Below, in pieces: positions 15,177 through 22,113 of a stretch of DNA of 45,552 nt; the first letter of the stretch is position 1, and each line of letters starts with the position of its first letter. Made by a program: the position numbers and the translations under genes. The notes beneath the pieces are model-generated. The model searched no databases. It was not told the origin of the DNA and saw only the letters and a list, made by a program, of their open reading frames with translations. This DNA comes from an uncultured Acidimicrobiales bacterium (GTDB lineage: Bacteria > Actinomycetota > Acidimicrobiia > Acidimicrobiales > SHLQ01): positions 1 through 45,552 of the forward strand of contig CAJQNJ010000166.1 in NCBI GenBank assembly GCA_905479685.1, given 5' to 3'.

Positions 15177-15386
15177 TCAGTGGCATGGCACCGCGCCGAA
15201 GTGGCGTCCGTGGTGCAAGAACTCGTGGAGCGTGTTCGCCGCACTACCCAGGAGCGCTCCGTTCTCCAGCGTGACGAGATAGATCGCAAAGACGGCGAAT
15301 GCAACGACAAGCCATGCCCAGGCAGGCACCTCGATGGGGGTGATGGCGTCGGTTGTGGACATCGGGGCGGTCGATGAGGAGCTCAT
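15177..15386 (-). CDS. cbtB: CbtB family small membrane protein (putative cobalt-binding subunit)
   Basis: 69 residues with one hydrophobic helix (WAWLVVAFAVFAIYLVTLE) and the hallmark His-rich end HEFLHHGRHFGAVPCH, thought to bind the metal before handing it to CbtA. I take the ATG at 15386, with AAAGGA directly in front; the Met at residue 9 (15362) is an alternative. It is followed by cbtA. The 85-nt upstream gap is too short to hold a full cobalamin riboswitch. Confidence 0.87.
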   Translation of the reverse strand: MSSSSTAPMSTTDAITPIEVPAWAWLVVAFAVFAIYLVTLENGALLGSAANTLHEFLHHGRHFGAVPCH

Positions 15387-15471
15387 TCCTTTAGTGTTTC
15401 ATACGTGTCGCATAGTTGACAAACAAAAGCGGCTGAATCGGCGTGCCGATACGCGATCGCCCGGACTGAAG

Positions 15472-16392
15472 TCACTCGCGTGGTCGGAAGCGATCACGGG
15501 CTGCCCGTGCCCGGTCTGTGACCGCTTCGACTTCACGTACGACGCCGCTTCGGCGCGCGATCACGTCGTTGACTTCGGCACCGACGACCAACACGACGCT
15601 CAACAGGTACATCAACGTGAGTGCCAACAAGACGACGGCCACGCTCGACTGGACCTCGTTGCCTCCCTCGGAGAGCCGTACGTAGTACGCGAACGACTGT
15701 GTGGTGACGACCCATCCGAGTGCCGTGAAGATCGCCCCCGGCACATCGAACCGCCATGGCGTCTTGTGGTTCGGCCCGATGTGGAAGACGGTTGATGCCC
15801 AAACGACCAGCACCGAGATGGCAGCGACCGGGGCCACGAACCTCATGACCGGGTCGAGACCCAACGACGGTAGGACCGCCAGGAACGTCGCCGTGCCGGC
15901 GACAACGACGATCGTCGACACACCGAGCCCGATCGCTACGATTCGCACGTACCAGAACGGGCGTCCCTCCTCGACCTCGTAGGCGATGTCGAGGGCGCGA
16001 ATCAACCCGGCGAATGCCCTCGACAGCGTGAAGAACGCGATGAGCGTCGCGACGATGGCGACACCTGATCCAGACCCGTTGAACAACTCGTCGACGGCGC
16101 GTGACAGCGTTGCGGAGTCGACCAGCGTGTCGCTGATGAATTGCTGGGCCTCCGCCTCGACGTCGGTGGCCAACGACGTCCCGATGACGGGTTCGAGCGA
16201 ACTCAGTGCGCTCACGAATGCCAGCACTGCGGCAGGGATCGAGAGGATCGTCCAGAAGGTGATGGCGGCAGCCAGGTCCGCGACGTTGTCTTTGGAGTAC
16301 TCGTCGAAGACGTCTTTGGTGAGCTGCCAGAGCCAGCGCACCAATGCTCGCGGAGCGAGTGGCGGGGTGGGGGAGAACGGGTCGCTGGTCAT
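15472..16392 (-). CDS. YihY/virulence factor BrkB family membrane protein
   Basis: 306 residues with six hydrophobic segments. It shows the family pattern: an amphipathic start, DNVADLAAAITFWTILSIPAAVLAFVSAL, a loop with FISDTLVD, FFTLSRAFAGLIRALDIAYEVEEGR, and the late PGAIFTALGWVVTTQSFAYYVRL and TLMYLLSVVLVVGAEVNDVIARR. Family function is poorly known despite the old ribonuclease BN name. It lies 34 nt after the phosphofructokinase on the same strand and may be cotranscribed with it. Confidence 0.88.
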   Translation of the reverse strand: MTSDPFSPTPPLAPRALVRWLWQLTKDVFDEYSKDNVADLAAAITFWTILSIPAAVLAFVSALSSLEPVIGTSLATDVEAEAQQFISDTLVDSATLSRAVDELFNGSGSGVAIVATLIAFFTLSRAFAGLIRALDIAYEVEEGRPFWYVRIVAIGLGVSTIVVVAGTATFLAVLPSLGLDPVMRFVAPVAAISVLVVWASTVFHIGPNHKTPWRFDVPGAIFTALGWVVTTQSFAYYVRLSEGGNEVQSSVAVVLLALTLMYLLSVVLVVGAEVNDVIARRSGVVREVEAVTDRARAARDRFRPRE

Positions 16393-16426
16393 TGATCGTG
16401 GAGGACGCTCGGCATGGGGCGCGGTT

Positions 16427-18646
16427 CTACCGGACCGATCCGGCCATCACGTTGGCGACAGCCCGTAGCGCCATCCAGCCCTGCTCGTGCGGCCGCTGCG
16501 CATGGGCCTGTACGAGCGTCGGGAAATCTGCCAGCGGTGTGAATTGGACCTTGCCGTGTTGCAGACCGACCATCGCATTCGTCGGTACATCGGCAACCGC
16601 TTGCTCGACGAGATGTTTGACGCTCTCCCAAGCCAGCCGGGTGGCCTGGATCCGATCGAACGGCGATGGGTCACCGCCCTGCTGGACGTGACCGAGGATC
16701 GCCCCGCGTACATCGAACAAACCCTCGCTCTCGCGCTCGAAGAGCGCCTTGATGAACTCAGTCGTGTACACGTCGTCGGAGTGTTCGCTACGAATGACGA
16801 GACCGAGTCGCTTGCCGCGTTCGAACCCGTCCTTCAACGACTGAAGCTCGATCTCGAGGTCACGCAGCGAGATCCCCTCCTCTGGAAGGTAGACACGCTC
16901 GGCACCGGTGGCGAGCCCACTCATCAGGGCCAGGTATCCACAGTCGTGGCCCATCACCTCGACGATGAAGCTCCGTCGAGAGGCGACCGCTGACTGCTTG
17001 ATCTTGTCGACGTCACTCACGATGCTGTTGAGCGCAGTGTCAGCGCCAATGCTCAGCTCCGAGCCGGGCAGATCATTGTTGATCGATGCAGGCAGGCAGA
17101 CCACCGGGATCCCAAGCGCTGGGTGGACGTCGGACAGGGTCTGCATTTGGTACGCGGACTGATACCCCGCCCACCCACCGACGACCAGAATCCCGTCGAT
17201 CCGGTGAGCCTTGATCTGTTCAGCGACCTCGGCGAGCATCTCGGGACTAGCGACCGTCCGGCTCGTACCGAGCTCGGCCCCGCCGCGGCTGACCCACCCC
17301 GACACGCTCATCCAGTCCATCTCCTCGACGTTGCCGCGAGCCAGCCCGCGGAACCCACGTTTGACGGCGAGCACGGTGTGCCCGAGGTCCATCCCGGCGC
17401 GGAGGGCGACTCTGACTGCGGTGTTCATACCTGGAGCTGGACCACCGCCGTGTAACACGGCGAGCCGGAGCCGGCGATGGCCGGGCGCCGACGAGTGGGG
17501 TTGGGCGCGCACCATCGTGCGCAACATCCGGAACGAATCGCCGAAGCTGCCACCGCGCATCTCCATCGCCGTTTCGTAGTCGTGCTCGGCGATGACATCC
17601 GCGACAGACTTCGTCTTCGCCACGCTCTCCATCAGCGGCGAATGCACGATCTGGTTGCCCCGGATGCCGACCAGTTGCGGCTCGCCGTCGGGGTCTGCGG
17701 CAACATGCTGGACGGCTGCGTAGCCGAGGACGGTGCTCAGGTTCCGGTCGAACGCACTCGGCGAACCACCTCGCTGCACATGCCCGAGACTCGTCACGCG
17801 TGTGTCCTCACCGCTCAGGTCCTCGATCACCTGCTTGACCTGCTCGGCGCTGATCGGGTTGCCGTGCATGTCCTGGGCACCCTCGGCGACGATCACGATG
17901 TTGGAGCGCCGGCCGATTGCCCGGCCGGCCTCGAGTGCTCGGCACATCGACTCCGCCCACTCGTCGGTATCGGGCGGGCTTTCGGGGATCAGCACGAAGT
18001 TTGCCCCCGTAGCGAGCGCGCTCATCAGTGCGAGATAGCCGCAGTTGCGTCCCATCACCTCGATGACGAAAGATCGCTGGTGGCTGGATGCCGTGCTGTG
18101 GATCGCATCGATCGCTTCGGTGATGCGGTGCAGCGCAGTGTCGGTGCCGATCGTCATGTCGGTGCCGAACATGTCGTTGTCGATCGAGCCGACCATGCCG
18201 ACCAACGTCAGGCGGCGGTGTGCGTCGGCTTCGGTCTGGTCGATCTCTCCCCGCTCGACCAATTCACCGAGCAGCTCCGACCATTCGTCTCGGAAGATGT
18301 CGGCGCCGGTGAGACTGCCGTCTCCGCCGATCACCACGAGCGCGTCGATGCCCCGCTCGACCAGGTTCCGCGCCGCCTGGCGCCGGCCGTCGCGGGTCCG
18401 GAACGCCTCGCATCGAGCGGTGCCGAGCACGGTCCCGCCGCGGTACAGGATCCCACCGACATCTTTCGACGTCGTAGGTCGGATCAGGTCACCACCCGCA
18501 ACGAGACCCTGCAGCCCTTCGAGGACCGCGAACACTTCGATCCCCAGGTCCAGCCCGGTCCGCACCACGGCGCGAACGGCAGGGTTCATTCCGGCGGCAT
18601 CCCCGCCGCTCGTCAGTACTGCCAACCTGGTCAGCTGTCTTTGCAT
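16427..18646 (-). CDS. pfkA: Tandem-domain 6-phosphofructokinase with an altered C-terminal half
   Basis: 739 residues made of two phosphofructokinase domains, as in eukaryotic enzymes; usual bacterial enzymes are about 320. The N half has LTSGGDAAGMN, GGDGS near residue 107 (ATP-type, not the PPi-type GGDD), and GSIDNDMFGTD with the catalytic Asp, then EVMGRNCGYLA and GHVQRGG. The C half (from about residue 392) keeps the fold (LHGGGPAPGMN, EVMGHDCGYLA, GHVQQGGDPSPFD), but GGDGS is GGWAG and the catalytic SIDND is SINND. It therefore probably binds effectors instead of catalysing. Predicted step: fructose 6-phosphate plus ATP to fructose 1,6-bisphosphate. The ATG at 18646 starts a plain LTRLAVLTSGGD N-terminus. 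Confidence 0.92.
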   Translation of the reverse strand: MQRQLTRLAVLTSGGDAAGMNPAVRAVVRTGLDLGIEVFAVLEGLQGLVAGGDLIRPTTSKDVGGILYRGGTVLGTARCEAFRTRDGRRQAARNLVERGIDALVVIGGDGSLTGADIFRDEWSELLGELVERGEIDQTEADAHRRLTLVGMVGSIDNDMFGTDMTIGTDTALHRITEAIDAIHSTASSHQRSFVIEVMGRNCGYLALMSALATGANFVLIPESPPDTDEWAESMCRALEAGRAIGRRSNIVIVAEGAQDMHGNPISAEQVKQVIEDLSGEDTRVTSLGHVQRGGSPSAFDRNLSTVLGYAAVQHVAADPDGEPQLVGIRGNQIVHSPLMESVAKTKSVADVIAEHDYETAMEMRGGSFGDSFRMLRTMVRAQPHSSAPGHRRLRLAVLHGGGPAPGMNTAVRVALRAGMDLGHTVLAVKRGFRGLARGNVEEMDWMSVSGWVSRGGAELGTSRTVASPEMLAEVAEQIKAHRIDGILVVGGWAGYQSAYQMQTLSDVHPALGIPVVCLPASINNDLPGSELSIGADTALNSIVSDVDKIKQSAVASRRSFIVEVMGHDCGYLALMSGLATGAERVYLPEEGISLRDLEIELQSLKDGFERGKRLGLVIRSEHSDDVYTTEFIKALFERESEGLFDVRGAILGHVQQGGDPSPFDRIQATRLAWESVKHLVEQAVADVPTNAMVGLQHGKVQFTPLADFPTLVQAHAQRPHEQGWMALRAVANVMAGSVR

Positions 18647-18944
18647 GCTCAGCAGTTCTGATGATTGGTTGGTGTATTCACTTCAGGCGACTGTACATCC
18701 CATCGTTCTCACGCACATACGGACCTTGTCGGTGTTGCGGTTGCGTCGACTGTCCCGGCCTCGTCGAGGCGTACAGCGACCGCGTCGCCTGGGAAGTGGG
18801 TGTGGAGCCCATGGTTCGGATTTACACACCTGGCTTGTGCTGTGAGAATTGGTCAGACGTTGTGATTGGGGGCCGTCCCCGGCATCGTGCTCGACCGGCC
18901 GAACTGGCGGTCATCGCAGCGTTCTCGATTCGAACGGACAACCG
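18647..18944. other. Divergent intergenic region between phosphofructokinase and threonine synthase
   Basis: 298 nt between two divergent starts, so it should hold both promoters. I see short open frames but none with a convincing ribosome site or family resemblance. A GGGGGCCGTCCCC stretch near 18868 could form a small hairpin in the threonine synthase leader. No recognised riboswitch. Confidence 0.4.
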
Positions 18945-20159
18945 ATGAGCTATGTCACCCATCTCGAAGCGGCTATCGACGGGACCCGTCTCGCGTTCGA
19001 TGAGTTGCAGACGCTGCACGAGGGTCGGCCGTTGTGGGTGCGTTATGACCTCGAAGCGGTCGGCGCTGCGATGACCAAACAAGCGGTCGCTGATCGGGCG
19101 CCGACGATGTGGCGATACAAGGAACTCCTTCCCGTTGTCGATGAGTCCAAGATCGCCACCCTCGGCGAGGGGATGTCGCCGATGCTCAGGTGTGATCGAC
19201 TGGGCGCAGCGCTGGGCCTTCGCGACCTCTGGGTCAAAGATGAATCGCAACTTCCGACCGGTTCGTTCAAGAGTCGGGGCCTGGCCATGGCGATCAGCCG
19301 GGCGAACGAGCTCGGTGTCGAGCGCGTGGCCATACCCACGGCCGGCAATGCAGGCGGTGCGATGGCGGCTTATGCGGCCCGGGTTGGTATGGAGGCATAT
19401 GTGTTCATGCCGGCCGACACGCCGATCGTCAACCAGTACGAGGCCGCCTACTACGGGGCCAAGGCGTTCCTCGTCGATGGTCTCATCAACGACTGCGGCG
19501 CCATCGTTCGAGAGGGCATTCCGCACATGGGTTGGTTTGATGTGTCGACGTTGAAGGAGCCGTACAGGATCGAGGGCAAGAAGACGATGGGTCTCGAACT
19601 CGCCGAGCAGTTCGATTGGTCGCTTCCCGATGTGATCTTGTATCCGACCGGTGGTGGTACTGGTCTCATCGGGATGTGGAAGGCCTTTGCCGAGTTGGCT
19701 GAGATTGGTTGGTTGGCCGACGAGCGACGCCCGCGCATGGTGTCGTGTCAGTCAGATGGGTGCGCTCCGATCAGTACGGCGTGGGAGGCGGGGAACCGTT
19801 TCGCGGAGCCGTTTCCAGATGCAACCACCGCGGCGAGCGGTTTGCGGGTGCCGGTCGCGGTTGGTGATTTCATGATCCTCGATGCTGTCAACGAGTCCGG
19901 GGGGCAGGCCAGGTCGTGTCCCGAGCAATCGCTCCTCGATTGGGCCCGGCGTGGCGCCGAGCTCGAAGGGATCGCGTTCGCCCCCGAAACCGGTGCATGC
20001 CTCGGCGTGCTCGAGATGCTGGTTGCCGAGAAGGCGATCGATCCCGATGAGCGTGTCGTCGTGTTCAACACCGGCGCGGCCCAGAAGTATGTCGAGGTCA
20101 TCGGCACCGAACCGTTGCCGCAGCTACCGACCCCTACCGACTGGGATGCCCTCGGCTGA
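18945..20159 (+). CDS. thrC: Threonine synthase
   Basis: 404-residue PLP enzyme converting O-phosphohomoserine to threonine. It has TLGEGMSPML, DLWVKDESQLPTGSFKSRG with the PLP Lys, AIPTAGNAGGAMAAYAAR, IVNQYEAAYYGAK, VILYPTGGGTGLIGMWKAF for phosphate binding, and the final APETGACLGVLEMLV and VVFNTGAAQKYVE. This is the shorter threonine synthase class that begins with a non-catalytic N-terminal segment. ATG at 18945; the longer upstream frame lacks family resemblance. No other threonine or homoserine gene is adjacent. Confidence 0.9.
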   Translation: MSYVTHLEAAIDGTRLAFDELQTLHEGRPLWVRYDLEAVGAAMTKQAVADRAPTMWRYKELLPVVDESKIATLGEGMSPMLRCDRLGAALGLRDLWVKDESQLPTGSFKSRGLAMAISRANELGVERVAIPTAGNAGGAMAAYAARVGMEAYVFMPADTPIVNQYEAAYYGAKAFLVDGLINDCGAIVREGIPHMGWFDVSTLKEPYRIEGKKTMGLELAEQFDWSLPDVILYPTGGGTGLIGMWKAFAELAEIGWLADERRPRMVSCQSDGCAPISTAWEAGNRFAEPFPDATTAASGLRVPVAVGDFMILDAVNESGGQARSCPEQSLLDWARRGAELEGIAFAPETGACLGVLEMLVAEKAIDPDERVVVFNTGAAQKYVEVIGTEPLPQLPTPTDWDALG

Positions 20160-20193
20160 TCCCGTCGGGGCAACCGCAATCTCTTCATCGTTG

Positions 20194-21078
20194 CTAGCTC
20201 GACGAAGCTGGATCTCCGCGTAGATTCGATCGCAGATAGCGGCACACCGCGGCCGCATCCAGATCACCCATCCCTTCGAGAGAAGCATCCTCGTAGACAG
20301 CGAGAGCCGCATCAAGAAGAGGGGTGGGCGCCCCTTGCTCGGTCGCATACCCCTTGATGATGTTGGCGTCCTTCACAATGATGTCGAGACGCCCAGCCGG
20401 GGGTTCATAACTGTCTGCGACCATCATGGGGCCGCGGATGTTCCACATCTCCGAGGCAGCCACGCTGTCACCGATGATTCGCTGGATCTGATCGGAGTCC
20501 ATGCCCGCCGCGATTCCCAGCACATGCGCTTCGGCTGCGGCGACATTGTGGACGGTGACCAGAAGGTTGGCGATGTACTTCATCACCGACCCGTGACCGA
20601 ATTCGGGGAAGTGATACGTGGATTTCCCGATGAGCTCGAACAGCGGCCGAGCCTTCTCGAAACTTGCCGTCGAGCCGGAGGCGAAGACCACCAACGTTGC
20701 ATCCGCCGCCTGATGCCCGGTACCGCTGACCGGAGCGTCAATGAGGTCAGCGCCGACGGCAGCCAACGCAGTGTGGGCTCGAAGCTTTGCCTCCAGCGGG
20801 AGGGTTCCCATCTCTACGGCAACGAGACCAGGGTGGGCAGCGGCGCTCAACTCGGCGGCTACGTGGTCCAAGGCCGCGACGCTCGGTAGCCACAACAGGA
20901 CGACCTCGGACTGTTCGGCCACCGCGAGCACGCTCTGTTCGGGAATCCCACCCATGCCAGCTAGAGCTTCGAGCCGGGAAGAGTCGATGTCGAAACCGCG
21001 TATCGTGTGCCCGCCTTCGAGCAGGTGACCGGCAACCGCCGAACCCATGACTCCCAAACCGATGATTCCAACGTTCAT
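20194..21078 (-). CDS. NAD(P)-dependent oxidoreductase, 3-hydroxyisobutyrate dehydrogenase family
   Basis: 294 residues of the beta-hydroxyacid dehydrogenase family. The Rossmann start MNVGIIGLGVMGSAVAGHLLEGGH, the substrate motif DAPVSGTGHQAADATL, and the catalytic Lys in FGHGSVMKYIANLLV are all in place, followed by KDANIIKGYATEQGAPTPLLDAA. Likely substrates are tartronate semialdehyde, 3-hydroxyisobutyrate or a related short beta-hydroxyacid; sequence alone does not decide. The ATG at 21078 starts exactly at the Rossmann strand. Convergent with thrC, 34 nt apart. Confidence 0.88.
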   Translation of the reverse strand: MNVGIIGLGVMGSAVAGHLLEGGHTIRGFDIDSSRLEALAGMGGIPEQSVLAVAEQSEVVLLWLPSVAALDHVAAELSAAAHPGLVAVEMGTLPLEAKLRAHTALAAVGADLIDAPVSGTGHQAADATLVVFASGSTASFEKARPLFELIGKSTYHFPEFGHGSVMKYIANLLVTVHNVAAAEAHVLGIAAGMDSDQIQRIIGDSVAASEMWNIRGPMMVADSYEPPAGRLDIIVKDANIIKGYATEQGAPTPLLDAALAVYEDASLEGMGDLDAAAVCRYLRSNLRGDPASSS

Positions 21079-21408
21079 TGTGTTCCAACCGTCCCCTGTG
21101 ATCACGACTCGACCGCGATCACGTGATCCTAGGTGAGGCCTGGGTCTCGGTGCACCTGCCTTGGTGTGCGCTCGAGTGGCAATCCTCGCGCCGTCCGTCG
21201 GTCCGGTGCTGGCTGACATGGTCGAGCGCTGGTGGAGGTTTTCGTGGGACGTTGGACTCTTGAATGTGGTGCTTCGGTGGGCGAATGTTGCACGAGAAGC
21301 GAAGATTCCGAACGTGCTGTCAACAGCACTCAGGTGTGGTGCAGCGGTCCCTCGAGAGGAGTGGATCATGACAACTCAGAAACCGGTCGAGCCGAGAGGA
21401 GAGCGCTC
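21079..21408. other. Divergent intergenic region before the haem-binding protein gene
   Basis: 330 nt between divergent starts. Open frames here look unrelated to known proteins. The right end carries a good ribosome site, GAGAGGAGAG, before the ATG at 21409. Nothing else is recognised. Confidence 0.4.
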
Positions 21409-22113
21409 ATGAGGCGGCCCAGGCAACGCTCCGGTCGAGTTCTGGTCGCTGTTGGCATCGCGGCAGCAGGCGTCGGGTTCGCCGTCGTCATCGGCTTGAA
21501 CCTTCTGATCGCTGTAGTTCTCGTCGCTGCGGTTCTGATTCCTGCGGGGATCGCGCAAACCGTGCGGGAGCGCGACACCGGCAAACAGCGTTCGACGTCC
21601 GCGTTCCTGTTCTACAACCTCGCGGCCGCGGTCGTCGTGGCGGTTGGGATCCAGCTGGTTCCGGCCGGTCGCAGTCACACCAATCCGGCTGTGACCGCCG
21701 AACCGCAGTGGGCGGACCCACAAGCCCGAGAACTGATGGTGCGGGCCTGCTTCGGCTGCCACAGCAACGAAGTCGACTGGCCGTGGTACTCCAACGTCGC
21801 ACCACTGTCATGGGCGATCAGCGACCATGTGTCGGAGGGACGAGAGGCGGTCAACTATTCCGAATTTGACCGGCCACAGGACGAAGCTGATGAAACCATC
21901 GAAGTTCTACTCGATGGATCGATGCCCCCGGCCTACTACACCCGGTTCGGTCTGCACCCCGATGCCGACCTCTCAGCGGCCGAGGTCGACGCGCTCGTGG
22001 CATGGCTCCGTCAGACACCAGGGCTTGCGGACGAGGACCACGAATCAGATGACGAAGGCAGCGACGAACGCGAAGACAGCGACGAACGCGAAGAACATGA
22101 CGATGACGACTGA
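21409..22113 (+). CDS. Haem-binding-domain membrane protein with acidic repeat tail
   Basis: 234 residues. Two hydrophobic segments near the N-terminus (about residues 12-46) and one near 66-84 are followed by a haem-binding domain: CFGCHSNE at residues 114-121 (CxxCH), DWPWYSNVAPLSWAISDHVSEGREAVNYSEFD, and MPPAYYTRFGLHPDADLSAAEVDALVAWL. This is the pattern of the c-type haem_bd family. The tail is very acidic (Asp/Glu/Ser, about 27 residues) and comes from an 18-nt DNA repeat. The ATG at 21409 has a GAGAGGAGAG site. It overlaps the P-type ATPase start by 17 nt, so the two are cotranslated. It may supply redox or metal handling to the ATPase; this is inference. Confidence 0.85.
   Translation: MRRPRQRSGRVLVAVGIAAAGVGFAVVIGLNLLIAVVLVAAVLIPAGIAQTVRERDTGKQRSTSAFLFYNLAAAVVVAVGIQLVPAGRSHTNPAVTAEPQWADPQARELMVRACFGCHSNEVDWPWYSNVAPLSWAISDHVSEGREAVNYSEFDRPQDEADETIEVLLDGSMPPAYYTRFGLHPDADLSAAEVDALVAWLRQTPGLADEDHESDDEGSDEREDSDEREEHDDDD
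22049..22096 (+). repeat. 18-nt tandem repeat shared by the haem protein tail and the ATPase start region
   Basis: GACGAACGCGAAGACAGC and GACGAACGCGAAGAACAT are adjacent near-identical units, preceded by a related GACGAAGGCAGC unit. In the haem protein frame they encode an acidic run; in the ATPase frame they encode NAK/TAT residues. Confidence 0.6.

Noticed and set aside
17477-18661. 394-codon open frame on the plus strand
   Set aside because: Antisense to the N half of phosphofructokinase; no recognisable domain.
18661-18948. 95-codon Cys-rich plus-strand frame before thrC
   Set aside because: No ribosome site or family likeness; lies in the expected promoter region.
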